NCBI GenBank assembly: GCA_913063405.1
Contig: CAJXZB010000001.1
Location: 62,001-126,000, forward strand
From: an uncultured Ulvibacter sp.
GTDB lineage: Bacteria > Bacteroidota > Bacteroidia > Flavobacteriales > Flavobacteriaceae
Reading direction: 5' to 3'
Length of the DNA stretch: 64,000 nucleotides
Made by a program: the position numbers and the translations under genes. Positions 1 to 9,262 of this stretch are shown piece by piece. The notes beneath the pieces are model-generated. The model ran no database searches. It was not told the origin of the DNA and worked only from the letters and a program-made list of their open reading frames with translations. The first letter of the stretch is position 1. Every line of letters begins with the position of its first letter.

Positions 1-97
1 TATATTGCAATAGTGGTTTTCCGTTTAGAAGTTTTCTATTTTTATCCGGAATTCCTTTACTACCTCCTCGGGCAGGTATGAGACCTAAGACCCTCAT
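1..97 (-). CDS. neuA: Acylneuraminate cytidylyltransferase (CMP-sialic acid synthetase family), N-terminal 32 codons only
   Basis: The reverse strand opens with ATG at 97-95 and stays open to the window edge. The first 32 residues contain IPARGGSKGIP followed by KN and GKPLL, the nucleotide-binding N-terminus of CMP-nonulosonate synthetases. The family activates sialic, legionaminic or pseudaminic acids with CTP for transfer. The ATG shares one base with the TAA of the neuC-like gene (TAATG), which implies translational coupling. The gene is cut by the window, so substrate and completeness cannot be judged. Family call is firm from the motif and from the neuB/neuC neighbours; the exact sugar is not determinable. 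Confidence 0.85.
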   Translation of the reverse strand, partial: MRVLGLIPARGGSKGIPDKNRKLLNGKPLLQY

Positions 98-1254
98 TAG
101 TAGGTAATCGTTTTATGATAGCGAAGCTCAATTGTCGCCAATATATCAGCAATTTTCTTACCACTTTCGCCACCTCCGTATACGCTACTTTTTGTATTCT
201 TTGGAGCATCCAATTGCTCTTGAATAGCACCTTTAATTTCGTCTTCGTTATAAGATACATCAATCACATTTTCACCTCTTAACCTTCTATTTTGCCGAGT
301 CCCAATGTTCACTACTGGCACTCCTAAGAATGCACATTCTCTTATCCCAACACTACTATTTCCAATAAGACACTTGCTCTGTCCCAGTAATTTCAAAAAA
401 TCTAGAGGTTCCATATTCTTGAAAAAATGAATATTCTTTGGGTTGTTATTCTCTCGATACGAACGTATTCCGTTTGAGGTTCCATCAGCTCCAGCATCAA
501 CATTAGGCCAGAACCAAAAGGTGGGAATTCCTAATCCATCTATCACTCTCAAAGTCTTTAAAACATCTTCCTTTGCGGCATCATACTCCGTAGTTACGGG
601 ATGTTGCATCACGACCAAATAATCTTCAGAAATATCAATATGTCCTCCTACTCCACCATATTTCGCTATTGGATCAAAATCAAGTCCTTCCGATTTCAGC
701 ACCTCGGCAGCAATATCAATAGAAGGACAACCCGTATTAAACACATAGGCTGCATCCTCTCCGAGTTTTTCCACTCTGGCTTTAGCATCTTCTGAGGTCA
801 CAAAATGAATATCTGCTAGTTTTGTATTTGCATGTCTTACTTTTTCATCAATATTCCCTGTCACTTCTCCTCCCTGTAAATGAATTAATGGAATGTTTTG
901 GTAAGCAGCCGCGATAGATGTAGCAATGGTTTCAAATCTATCTGCAATTGTAAGAACTGCTTCTGGTTCGAGATTGTAAAACACATTCGCAAGCTCCATA
1001 ACACCCAAACCTGTAGTCTTGGCCATTGCCGTTTTGTTCTCTCCCTCCAACACCATAAAAACTTTATCATCTATAGTGAACCCATCTTTTTCAATAAAAT
1101 CAACAGTGTTTCCATATCGATCCAATAAAGCAGATCCGGCAACAACCAATTGCAATTCTAAATCTGGGTGGTTCTTAATGGCTTGTAAAGCTGTTTTCAC
1201 TCGACTATAGGATGGACGGGCAGTAATGACAGCACATATTTTACGTTTCGACAT
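97..1254 (-). CDS. neuC: UDP-N-acetylglucosamine 2-epimerase, hydrolysing (NeuC family)
   Basis: A 385-residue GT-B-fold epimerase. It would convert a UDP-HexNAc to free ManNAc (or a 2,4-diamino analogue) plus UDP, the first step toward nonulosonic acids. Visible family features are ITARPSYSRVK near residue 10, HLQGGEVTG at about 125-133, HANTKLADIHFV at 141-152 and GNSSVGIRE at about 298-306. Length is normal for the family. It lies between the NeuB-type synthase and the NeuA fragment, so the three make a complete nonulosonate set. Hydrolysing rather than non-hydrolysing activity is inferred from this context. Whether the product leads to Neu5Ac or legionaminic acid is open. Confidence 0.9.
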   Translation of the reverse strand: MSKRKICAVITARPSYSRVKTALQAIKNHPDLELQLVVAGSALLDRYGNTVDFIEKDGFTIDDKVFMVLEGENKTAMAKTTGLGVMELANVFYNLEPEAVLTIADRFETIATSIAAAYQNIPLIHLQGGEVTGNIDEKVRHANTKLADIHFVTSEDAKARVEKLGEDAAYVFNTGCPSIDIAAEVLKSEGLDFDPIAKYGGVGGHIDISEDYLVVMQHPVTTEYDAAKEDVLKTLRVIDGLGIPTFWFWPNVDAGADGTSNGIRSYRENNNPKNIHFFKNMEPLDFLKLLGQSKCLIGNSSVGIRECAFLGVPVVNIGTRQNRRLRGENVIDVSYNEDEIKGAIQEQLDAPKNTKSSVYGGGESGKKIADILATIELRYHKTITY

Positions 1255-1356
1255 AGATGGAAATTAACGATAGGTTAAAAATATGAAAAAAAATCGTGGC
1301 AGCTAAAGAAACAAGCCGCAACGATGCACTCTTCTCTCTTGATTTAAAAGTATTCA

Positions 1357-2352
1357 TTACTCAATATCGTTTTCGGTTAAAAAATCCCACTGCTGAAGGT
1401 TCTTTGAAAGCCTTTTACCAATTACACCTCCAAACTTCGAGGCATCCATTCCATATCCTTTTGGTTTTTTGCCTTCAAGGTCATCGAAAGTAAGAATGTG
1501 TCCTTCTTTTAGATTTTTATTGACAGCAAGAGATTTTTCAAAAATATTTTTCAATTCGGAAAAAGCTGAATTATCATTCTTATCAATTGGGTTTTTTAGT
1601 GCTTCGGAAATTTCAGCAACTCCTTTTACCAATTCCGAAGTTTCATCAATTGTAAGGGAAGAAGTAACATCAGGACCGAACTGTTCTCTATCCAAAACCA
1701 CATGAAACTCCAATATTTCGGCACCAATTGCCGTGGCTGCAATTCCCGCTACCACAGAAGCCGAATGATCTGAGAATCCTACGGGGACATTATAACGCTG
1801 TTTTAATTCAGAAATAACATTGAGCCCATAATCTTTGGGCCGTGTTGGATAACTCGTTGTACATTGTAAAACAGAAACATTCGCATTGTGATCTTTCAGA
1901 AAAGAAACAGCCTTATCCAGTTCTTCATAGGAGCTCATTCCGCTAGAAATAATAATAGGCTTTCCTGTATCGACAATTTTCTTCAGCAGCAAAAAATTGG
2001 TGACTTCACCACTTCCAATCTTGTATTGTTCTACTCCCGCTTTCTCCAAAATATCCACCGCTGCATTGCTAAAAGGGCTGCTAATAAAGAGCAACCCTAC
2101 ACCTTTGCAACGTCTGCCAATTTCTATCCATTGCTCTTGTGTAAACTGCATGCGTTTCCAGTAGTCATATCGTGTCTTATCTTGATCTGAAAATTTTATA
2201 CGAAAAGGCTCGTAAATGCTACTTTCCGCCTCGGCGATATGAGTTTGAAATTTTATGGCGCCCACGCCCGTTTTCGAAACGACCTCGATGTATTGGAGCA
2301 GCAATTCAAAACTCCCGTTGTGGGCTTGCCCTATTTCAGCAATTGTAAGCAT
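1357..2352 (-). CDS. neuB: N-acetylneuraminate/nonulosonate synthase (NeuB family)
   Basis: A 331-residue enzyme that condenses a ManNAc-type sugar with phosphoenolpyruvate to form a nine-carbon nonulosonic acid in the cytoplasm. The TIM-barrel part begins with AEIGQAHNG (residues 5-13) and carries SSPFSNAAVDIL near 91 and GFSDHS at 192-197. The C-terminal antifreeze-like SAF domain spans about 273-331, with KPKGYGMDASKFGG. The ATG at 2352 is followed immediately by the conserved barrel strand. A 102-bp gap separates it from neuC, the largest gap in this part of the operon. Sialic, legionaminic and pseudaminic synthases are hard to separate by eye. Confidence 0.9.
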   Translation of the reverse strand: MLTIAEIGQAHNGSFELLLQYIEVVSKTGVGAIKFQTHIAEAESSIYEPFRIKFSDQDKTRYDYWKRMQFTQEQWIEIGRRCKGVGLLFISSPFSNAAVDILEKAGVEQYKIGSGEVTNFLLLKKIVDTGKPIIISSGMSSYEELDKAVSFLKDHNANVSVLQCTTSYPTRPKDYGLNVISELKQRYNVPVGFSDHSASVVAGIAATAIGAEILEFHVVLDREQFGPDVTSSLTIDETSELVKGVAEISEALKNPIDKNDNSAFSELKNIFEKSLAVNKNLKEGHILTFDDLEGKKPKGYGMDASKFGGVIGKRLSKNLQQWDFLTENDIE

Positions 2353-2362
2353 TGTCTTTTAT

Positions 2363-3373
2363 TTAATATTCTTTAAGTCCTTCATTAAGTCCCATTCGTT
2401 TAAAGAAAAAAGGTCTCGTAATTTTATTGAGCCATAATCGATTTACGGCAGATTTAAAACCTACGCTAACCTTCCATTTTTTTGATATTGGAATCTCTCT
2501 AAGTTCTGAAAAGGCGCCTTTTATTTTTTCAAACTCATCATAAACCCAAGCATCTGGTGTATTCCCGATATGATAGGCATAGTTCTTTGCCGTAGCCAAC
2601 CGCCACAATCCTGCTTCATCATTTGGAATATCGATATAATCTTTATCGGCTTTCGCGGCATACGCCATCCGACTTAACTCTGAGGGTGCAAAATCAAACA
2701 CCTCACGTCTTAAGGTTGAAACAAAATGACCGCAACCAACCAGCGCTGAGAATCCTTTACGATTCACGGTTAATTGGTAATCCAATCTACTTTTCTTCAT
2801 ATACATGGTATCTAATGCATCAATACTTTCTGCAAAACGAAGTAAATCTCCTTTGTCACAAATAGATTGAAACTTTAGTCTTCGTTTAAAAAATCCGTCA
2901 AAAAGTGTATTTTCTGAATGCACTCTATAGAAAGTTGGATTTGGAACCGGCGCCACCATTCCCGCTTCAGGAAAATGAGTGAATACTTCTTCAACTGCTT
3001 GAATCCAACCATCCTTGAACAAAACATCCCCATCGCTTATGGTAATCAATTCTTCTGAAGCTGTTCTCGCCACTGGAAGTACTGCATCAATCTTGCCCAT
3101 ATTACTTCGATGATGAATCAATTGATCAATTTTACCAGAATTATATAATTCCTGAAGGTACTCGGCAACTTCAATACAACTGCCATTATTAACAACGGTG
3201 AGAAGGCTCTTGGAGTGTTTTGTTTTAATAATCGATTCAATACATAGTTTGGTAAATTCTAAACCCTTTTCAAAGTACCCATCCAAATTTGGTATGTATA
3301 CAGGAATAATGATACGATGGTATCCATCCTGCTTTATTCTTTTATCTTTTTCGGGATTAGATCCTATGCGCAT
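2363..3373 (-). CDS. Family 2-like glycosyltransferase
   Basis: A 336-residue protein with a GT-A-type nucleotide-sugar fold. An N-terminal beta-strand region around IIIPVYIPN and a stretch TVVNNGS are followed by ISDGDVLF at about residue 113, a likely metal-binding DxD-type motif. There are no obvious membrane segments, so it probably acts at the inner face of the inner membrane on lipid-linked glycan. It sits 10 bp before neuB and 2 bp after the next glycosyltransferase, in one transcription unit. Donor and linkage cannot be read from the sequence. It is more divergent than the other GT2 enzymes here. Confidence 0.75.
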   Translation of the reverse strand: MRIGSNPEKDKRIKQDGYHRIIIPVYIPNLDGYFEKGLEFTKLCIESIIKTKHSKSLLTVVNNGSCIEVAEYLQELYNSGKIDQLIHHRSNMGKIDAVLPVARTASEELITISDGDVLFKDGWIQAVEEVFTHFPEAGMVAPVPNPTFYRVHSENTLFDGFFKRRLKFQSICDKGDLLRFAESIDALDTMYMKKSRLDYQLTVNRKGFSALVGCGHFVSTLRREVFDFAPSELSRMAYAAKADKDYIDIPNDEAGLWRLATAKNYAYHIGNTPDAWVYDEFEKIKGAFSELREIPISKKWKVSVGFKSAVNRLWLNKITRPFFFKRMGLNEGLKEY

Positions 3374-3375
3374 TG

Positions 3376-4245
3376 CTAGTCATTAAAACAATTCTTTAGG
3401 CAAAATTGTGGTCTAAAAATTTTATTAAATTTACTTATTTTTAACGACTTTTCTGGATAAGCAGTTTTCCAATTATCAATTGCCATTCTCAAAATCCTTT
3501 GGGCAATTTTATGCAGGGTCCAATGGTTTGTCACTCCCATTTTCTTAAAGTTATCAAACATTTTTTGCTCCAACCCCACATAACGCTGTCGCTGTGTGGA
3601 CAATCGGTTTTCATCATCATATACTCTGTAAAAGGCTAAAGGTTCGCCTATATAATGAACCTTATGTCTAAAAAAAAGTCGTTGATAGAAATCGACATCT
3701 TCTCCTACTTTAATATCTTCATCGAACAAAAAATCTGATGAAAACACTTCCTTTCTAATTAATGGTGTTGGAGATTTAACTACCCAAACTCCAAGTGCAT
3801 TCCAAAACACATTTCCAGAACGACGGTGTTCTTTCGCTTTTGACGCTCCAATAAAATCACCTGTTGGTTTCGAGTCTTTATCTACCACAACGGCACCAGA
3901 GTGGATTAAATCAACATCTGTAAATGTAACTAGAGCGTTCACTTGTTTCTCTATTTTATCTTCTCTCCAAAAATCGTCATCATCTAAAAAAGCTATAAAA
4001 TCACCTTTTGCTTTTGCAATACCAAAATTACGTGCTGAAGAAAGACCTCCGTTTTTTTTATGGTGATAGCTACAACCCAAGAAACTAGCACAAATTTTCT
4101 CTGCATAATTCTGTTTCGAACCATCATCAATTACCAATATCTCAATAGCCGAATACGTCTGGTTCGCAACACTGGCAACTGCCTCTCGCAAATAAGTATC
4201 GCGATTGTGAGTTGGTATAATAACGCTAACTAAAGGCTTATCCAT
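3376..4245 (-). CDS. Glycosyltransferase family 2
   Basis: A classical 289-residue GT2 enzyme. It opens with VSVIIPTHNRDTYLREAV, has VIDDGS near residue 39, and the metal/nucleotide motif FLDDDDFW near residue 90. The C-terminal half continues with helices and no transmembrane segment. It would transfer one sugar from a nucleotide donor during assembly of the polysaccharide repeat or chain. Spacing to its neighbours is 2-8 bp, so it is co-translated with them. Substrate unknown. Confidence 0.88.
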   Translation of the reverse strand: MDKPLVSVIIPTHNRDTYLREAVASVANQTYSAIEILVIDDGSKQNYAEKICASFLGCSYHHKKNGGLSSARNFGIAKAKGDFIAFLDDDDFWREDKIEKQVNALVTFTDVDLIHSGAVVVDKDSKPTGDFIGASKAKEHRRSGNVFWNALGVWVVKSPTPLIRKEVFSSDFLFDEDIKVGEDVDFYQRLFFRHKVHYIGEPLAFYRVYDDENRLSTQRQRYVGLEQKMFDNFKKMGVTNHWTLHKIAQRILRMAIDNWKTAYPEKSLKISKFNKIFRPQFCLKNCFND

Positions 4246-4253
4246 TTTTATAT

Positions 4254-5027
4254 TTATGAGAGTCTCTTCTTTATACGCTTAATGATACCAGAAATACTAT
4301 TTCTTTTTTTAAGGTACTCTGCTTTCTCTTCTTCTCTTTGCTTGATCATGTGATCGTAGTGAATTCCGAAGTACTCCTTAAAAACCGCTTCATCTTCTAC
4401 TTTTTTTTCTTTTAAAAACTTTGGGTCATTACTTAGACCTGTTAAATCAAACAACGTCAATGGATACTTAATATGCTGAAATTTGAACCGTCCACTAACG
4501 AAACACTTTATATAAAATGCCCTATCTGCCGCAATGTGATACTTTTCATCATAATACCCCATTTGTTCAAAAACATTCCTTTTAAACAATGTACTTTGAT
4601 GTGGCAAAGAGGTTTTCATAAAATAATACATAGTTAGATCATCAACATATACCTTCTCTCCCTCATCAAACTTATAATCTCCATAAATAATATCCCCTTG
4701 AAAATTTTCGTTCGAAGTAAAATCTTTAAGCGCATCATTTCCATTTAGAATATCGCCGCTATTCAAGAATAAAAGATAGTTTCCTTTCGCGATTTTTATC
4801 CCCTTGTTTTGAGCGTTAAAAACTCCATCATCCATCTCGCTAACCCAGTAGGTAATTCGCCCTTCTTCTTGCTTAATATAATCTAGACTATTGTCACTGG
4901 AGCCACCATCGATAATAAGAAACTCATAATCCTTAAAGGTTTGGTTAAAAACCGAATTCATTGTTTTGCGGAGTCCCTCCGCATCGTTAAAGTTAATCGT
5001 GATTATGGAAAGTTTAGGCGCCTCCAT
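4254..5027 (-). CDS. Glycosyltransferase family 2 (WcaA-like)
   Basis: A 257-residue GT2 enzyme that starts SIITINFNDAEGLRKTM, followed by IIDGGSSDNS and FLNSGD near residue 88 as the DxD equivalent. The C-terminal part contains FDLTGLSNDPKF. That element also occurs, as FDLQGMSNDPK, in the GT2 at 9263-10048, so the two are paralogues. It lies 3 bp downstream of fcl, suggesting but not proving use of GDP-fucose. It ends in a basic tail. Confidence 0.87.
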   Translation of the reverse strand: MEAPKLSIITINFNDAEGLRKTMNSVFNQTFKDYEFLIIDGGSSDNSLDYIKQEEGRITYWVSEMDDGVFNAQNKGIKIAKGNYLLFLNSGDILNGNDALKDFTSNENFQGDIIYGDYKFDEGEKVYVDDLTMYYFMKTSLPHQSTLFKRNVFEQMGYYDEKYHIAADRAFYIKCFVSGRFKFQHIKYPLTLFDLTGLSNDPKFLKEKKVEDEAVFKEYFGIHYDHMIKQREEEKAEYLKKRNSISGIIKRIKKRLS

Positions 5028-5030
5028 TTA

Positions 5031-6110
5031 TTAGTTTGTATACCAGTGATACATTTTTTTTAAACCCTGGATCAGTTCAATTCTAGCCTTCCAGCCCATA
5101 TCGTTGATTTTGGTTACATCTGTCAGTTTTTTCATGGTACCATCCGGTTTTTGCGGATTGAACACAAAGTCACCTTTAAACCCAATAGTTTCTTTCAATA
5201 AGTCCGCCAAACCAGCAATTGTTATATCACATCCCGTCCCAATGTTAATGTGCGTATTCCTAGCTTCCACGAGTCCTTTAGTGTGCTCATTAAAGTTATA
5301 ATTTTCCATTAGGAAAAGGCAGGCTTCGGCCATATCTTCAACCCAAAGCAACTCCCGCATAGGAGTACCCGTTCCCCAAATTTCAACACGTACTTCTTCG
5401 TTCTGTTTTGTTAGTCCAAGATCCTTAAAAATTTCTATTATTTCTTCTTCAGAAGCATTCCCATCTACGCCAACAATTGGAAGTCTATTAAGGTCATTCT
5501 TTATGGCATTCCAATCATTCTGCTCCCAACATTTTCCTAAATGAATTTTCCGAAGCAAGGCAGGCAGTACGTGTGCTTTTTCAAGGTCAAAATTATCATT
5601 TGGCCCGTACAAATTAGTTGGCATAGCCGAAATATAATTCGTTCCATACTGTAAATTGTAGCTCTCACACATTTTAATCCCTGCAATTTTTGCGATCGCA
5701 TATGGTTCGTTGGTATATTCTAGAACATCGGTTAGTAGATAATCCTCCCTTAGAGGTTGCGGTGCATTTTTTGGATAAATACAGGTACTTCCCAAAAACA
5801 ACAATTTTTTCACCCTATTCAAGTAACTCTGATGAATAACATTGTTCTGAATCATCAAGTTATCATAAATAAAATCGGCCCTATAGGTATTATTTGCTGC
5901 AATCCCTCCAACTTTCGCGGCTGCCAAAACAACATACTCCGGTTGTTCTTTCTTAAAAAAAGTCGCTACCTCTTGGCTATTTGTTAGGTCAAGTTCACGG
6001 TGCGTTCTAGAAACAATATTTGTATATCCTTTCTTAGTTAGCTCTCTTACAATTGCACTTCCAACTAAACCTCTATGGCCAGCGACATAAATTTTAGCTT
6101 GTTTATTCAT
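5031..6110 (-). CDS. fcl: GDP-L-fucose synthase
   Basis: A 359-residue short-chain dehydrogenase that epimerises and reduces GDP-4-keto-6-deoxymannose to GDP-L-fucose with NADPH. The Rossmann motif GHRGLVGS is at 11-18, GSTCIYP at 107-113, and the catalytic YAIAK at 137-141. Compared with the roughly 320-residue E. coli form, it has about 45 extra residues at 193-238, between the LLRKIHLGK and GTGTPMRE segments. The upstream gene encodes GDP-mannose 4,6-dehydratase with a 4-bp gap, so the pair supplies GDP-fucose to the locus. Confidence 0.95.
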   Translation of the reverse strand: MNKQAKIYVAGHRGLVGSAIVRELTKKGYTNIVSRTHRELDLTNSQEVATFFKKEQPEYVVLAAAKVGGIAANNTYRADFIYDNLMIQNNVIHQSYLNRVKKLLFLGSTCIYPKNAPQPLREDYLLTDVLEYTNEPYAIAKIAGIKMCESYNLQYGTNYISAMPTNLYGPNDNFDLEKAHVLPALLRKIHLGKCWEQNDWNAIKNDLNRLPIVGVDGNASEEEIIEIFKDLGLTKQNEEVRVEIWGTGTPMRELLWVEDMAEACLFLMENYNFNEHTKGLVEARNTHINIGTGCDITIAGLADLLKETIGFKGDFVFNPQKPDGTMKKLTDVTKINDMGWKARIELIQGLKKMYHWYTN

Positions 6111-6114
6111 CTAA

Positions 6115-7236
6115 TTACTCGAAATAATTATTAATTCTGAAACCGCCGTCCTTCAAATATTGATTTTTCTGCATTAAACGAATATCATTAGTCATCATAT
6201 CCTTTACTAAGTCTTGTAAATCGTATTCTGGAACCCATCCTAATTTATTCTTCGCTTTGCTCGCATCACCAATTAAAAGTTCTACTTCTGTAGGTCTAAA
6301 GTATTTTGGATCCACAGCTAGCACCTCTTTTCCAATTTCAATTTGAAAACGCTCATCATTGCACTTGGAGACGTATCCCTTCTCATCTACCCCTGTTCCT
6401 TTAAACTCTAGCTCAATTCCTACTTCGTTAAAAGCCATTTTTATGAAATCTTTCACCGAAGTTGTTTTCCCTGTTGCGATTACCCAATCTTCGGCTTCAT
6501 CTGCCTGAAGAATCATCCACATTATACGTACATAATCTTTGGCATGTCCCCAGTCGCGTTTGGCGTCCATGTTTCCCATAAACAACTTATCCTGAAGCCC
6601 TAACGCAATTCGAGACGCAGCTCGGGTAATTTTTCTAGTTACGAAGGTTTCCCCTCTCACAGGAGACTCGTGGTTAAAAAGAATTCCGTTTGATGCAAAT
6701 ATCCCATAGGCTTCTCTATAATTTACCGTAGCCCAATACGCATATAATTTTGCAACAGCATAAGGACTCCTTGGGTAAAAAGGCGTAGTTTCGGTTTGAG
6801 GGACTTCTTGAACTTTTCCGTAAAGTTCTGAGGTAGAAGCTTGATAAACCTTAGTCTTATTTTCGAGTCCTAAAAACCGAATAGCTTCCAAAATTCGTAA
6901 AGATCCTATACCATCTGCATTCGCTGTATATTCAGGAATCTGAAATGATACGTGTACGTGACTCATTGCTGCCAAATTATAAATTTCGTCTGGTTCAATT
7001 TCCTTGATTAGACGAATTAAATTTGTGCTATCTGTCATATCTCCATAGTGCAAGATGAAGTTTCTATTATCGGTATGAGGATCTTGATATAAGTGATCGA
7101 TTCTATCTGTATTAAACAAGGAAGAACGTCTTTTTAGACCGTGAACAGTGTATCCTTTCTTCAAAAGGAATTCACTTAAATAAGCTCCGTCCTGCCCCGT
7201 AACTCCCGTAATAAATGCTACTTTCATAGTATTCAA
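6115..7236 (-). CDS. gmd: GDP-mannose 4,6-dehydratase
   Basis: A 373-residue extended SDR enzyme that converts GDP-D-mannose to GDP-4-keto-6-deoxy-D-mannose. The NADP-binding site is [18 protein letters not shown] at about residues 8-25. The catalytic tyrosine lies in [14 protein letters not shown] near 155, and [17 protein letters not shown] near 190 is diagnostic for Gmd. Length matches the family. With fcl directly downstream it forms the standard GDP-fucose pair. The ATG at 7236 is preferred because the Rossmann strand starts six residues later. Confidence 0.96.
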   Translation of the reverse strand: MNTMKVAFITGVTGQDGAYLSEFLLKKGYTVHGLKRRSSLFNTDRIDHLYQDPHTDNRNFILHYGDMTDSTNLIRLIKEIEPDEIYNLAAMSHVHVSFQIPEYTANADGIGSLRILEAIRFLGLENKTKVYQASTSELYGKVQEVPQTETTPFYPRSPYAVAKLYAYWATVNYREAYGIFASNGILFNHESPVRGETFVTRKITRAASRIALGLQDKLFMGNMDAKRDWGHAKDYVRIMWMILQADEAEDWVIATGKTTSVKDFIKMAFNEVGIELEFKGTGVDEKGYVSKCNDERFQIEIGKEVLAVDPKYFRPTEVELLIGDASKAKNKLGWVPEYDLQDLVKDMMTNDIRLMQKNQYLKDGGFRINNYFE

Positions 7237-7249
7237 TATAATTGTTTTA

Positions 7250-8488
7250 TTATTTTAAAAGCTCACGATATGTGAGCGTGTATGCTTCCGCTTGTTTCTG
7301 AAAATTAAAATTTTCTTCAGCGTACTCTCTTATAATACTTCTATCATAATCGTCTCTTCGCACGTATACTTTTTTAATGGCTTCTGCCAAAGATTTTCCC
7401 GATATCTCCTCAGCCAAACAGCCATTAAAATTTTCTTTTATATGTTCGGTCATTCCACCAATCGCAAAGCTCACCACTGGAGTACCACAAGCAAAAGATT
7501 CTAGCATAACGTTTGGTAAATTATCCTCTCTGCTTGGCATAACAAATACATCCGACATAGCATAGCAGGCTGCCATTTCGGCGAATGTCGATATACGGCC
7601 CAAAGGTACTATTTTTAAGCCTTTATTATTATTTTTTATTTCCCCTTCACCAACAGTTAGAATCGTCATTGGCATTTTATCAAGAAAGGGTAATGCGTCT
7701 AGCAAAAGATCAAAACCTTTCCTTCGATTATCCAACTTATCTGAAATAAAAAGCAAGACAAAGTCATCTATTCCTATACCTCTTTGTTTCCGAAGTGCTT
7801 CCGAATCTTGAATACTAAGTGTTCCAAAGTCTATTGCGTTGGGAATACATTTCCTAATTCTTAAATATTCAAAAACCTTACTGTTTTCGGCTTCTTTCAA
7901 CACCCATTCAGAGGGTGCAATAATTGCTCCTTTCTTAATTTTTGCAATGCTTGATGCCTTTATTTTTTTAACCATGGAATTCAATTCGGGTACAAACTTT
8001 ACATTATTCTTGTCATCATTACGATAGTGAAATAATCCTAAAAAAGGATTCAAATCGTGTAACGTCCATACAATGGGTTTTCTGAACTGATTGAAAAACG
8101 AATGATAATCTAGAATAACACTTACCATGTGCAAATTAACCATTGATGAATCCTTCATCAATGGATGCGTGTGCAAATCGAAATTGGAAAAAGGTAAGGA
8201 CAGCATCTCATAGCTAAACTGCCTTTCGTTTCCCTTGATTTTGTTTTGCATTTTTTGTGCTTCCGAAGGCAAAATCAATGAACGTAGCTTTCTAATAACC
8301 TTTTTAACCAACGGCATTTTTTTATATTTAAAAAAAGGATCATCTACAACTTCGCCGTTAAAATTAATTGTTAGATCTGTTGATAGAAAGCCAGAGGAGA
8401 TACCTCTGCTTCGAAGGGCATTGTGCAATCTGAGTGCCGCTATTCCTGCTCCTCCTTTACTAGATGTGGTGACTTGAAGTACTTTCAC
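7250..8488 (-). CDS. Glycosyltransferase family 4 (GT-B fold)
   Basis: A 412-residue GT-B glycosyltransferase. The N-terminal domain begins [19 protein letters not shown], a donor-side glycine-rich strand typical of GT4. The C-terminal domain holds [19 protein letters not shown] near residue 330, where the E-x7-E-type motif binds the nucleotide sugar. It overlaps the upstream GT32 stop by 4 bp (ATGA-type), so the two are translationally coupled. The acceptor and sugar are unknown; retaining chemistry is expected for the family. Confidence 0.88.
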   Translation of the reverse strand: MKVLQVTTSSKGGAGIAALRLHNALRSRGISSGFLSTDLTINFNGEVVDDPFFKYKKMPLVKKVIRKLRSLILPSEAQKMQNKIKGNERQFSYEMLSLPFSNFDLHTHPLMKDSSMVNLHMVSVILDYHSFFNQFRKPIVWTLHDLNPFLGLFHYRNDDKNNVKFVPELNSMVKKIKASSIAKIKKGAIIAPSEWVLKEAENSKVFEYLRIRKCIPNAIDFGTLSIQDSEALRKQRGIGIDDFVLLFISDKLDNRRKGFDLLLDALPFLDKMPMTILTVGEGEIKNNNKGLKIVPLGRISTFAEMAACYAMSDVFVMPSREDNLPNVMLESFACGTPVVSFAIGGMTEHIKENFNGCLAEEISGKSLAEAIKKVYVRRDDYDRSIIREYAEENFNFQKQAEAYTLTYRELLK

Positions 8489-9240
8489 TTTTTGGATCTA
8501 CCTATTTGTTGATGGTATAATTGTCTGGAAAAACCTCTAAAGTAACGAATAAAATACTGCTTTGAATAGCCGTGAAAAAAATAATCATTTAGCACGGTTA
8601 TTAGCTTGTTCATTAGGCTTCCTTCTTTTTTTTCTTTGCGACCCCAAGAGTGGTCCCACAAATGGACAGCATAAGTCGTATCGCTTATATGGTTTCTATA
8701 ATCGTTCAATCGATCTTGATAGGACAGTGGGTAGAAAACCTCTGGGGCAAATATTCTTTCATTCTCTAAAATCGTAGAATCGTTTATCAAATCTTTAAAC
8801 GTATGCGTGATCACTGGCAACGAAAATTCATTAAACTCAGATGTCCTATAGAAATTGGCCATTTCCAGCATAAACCGATGTCCTTTTTTTGCTCCAAAAA
8901 AACCATACGCCGCTCGTCCATCAACTTCATAACCAGTGAAAAAATCCAAGGATAGTAGTTTTTCTGATATAGGTTTTAAAAGAAGCATATCAGTATCAAA
9001 ATAAACTCCACCATGTTGAGTCAAGGCTTGTACCCTTATGCAATCTGAAGCAAAGGCGTATTTTTTCTTTCTCAAGGCGTTTTCGTAAAATTTATTTTGA
9101 TAAGCCTGAGTATTGGATTCTGTCCATTCCTTTATTTCAAAATCGGGGCAGTGTTCTTTCCAACTCGTAATACACCTTTGGGCGATCTCACTTTTCTCAA
9201 GTGGTCCAAACCAACAATAATGTATAATCTTTGGGATCAT
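8485..9240 (-). CDS. Glycosyltransferase family 32 / capsular polysaccharide DXD sugar transferase
   Basis: A 251-residue protein opening with MIPKIIHYCWFG, the hallmark of GT32 enzymes. It carries YAFASDCIRVQAL (61-73) and the DxD motif GGVYFDTDM with DTD at 82-84. Such enzymes transfer hexoses from nucleotide donors in capsule and lipooligosaccharide synthesis. The C-terminus has HLWDHSWGRKEK and a short basic tail. It overlaps the downstream GT4 start by 4 bp. Substrate is not determinable. Confidence 0.88.
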   Translation of the reverse strand: MIPKIIHYCWFGPLEKSEIAQRCITSWKEHCPDFEIKEWTESNTQAYQNKFYENALRKKKYAFASDCIRVQALTQHGGVYFDTDMLLLKPISEKLLSLDFFTGYEVDGRAAYGFFGAKKGHRFMLEMANFYRTSEFNEFSLPVITHTFKDLINDSTILENERIFAPEVFYPLSYQDRLNDYRNHISDTTYAVHLWDHSWGRKEKKEGSLMNKLITVLNDYFFHGYSKQYFIRYFRGFSRQLYHQQIGRSKK

Positions 9241-9262
9241 AGATTTAAATATGCTTGTTTCT

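Noticed and set aside
5390-5540. 45-residue insertion in GDP-fucose synthase as a possible novel domain
   Set aside because: Longer forms of this enzyme are familiar from Bacteroidota, so I do not treat it as new.
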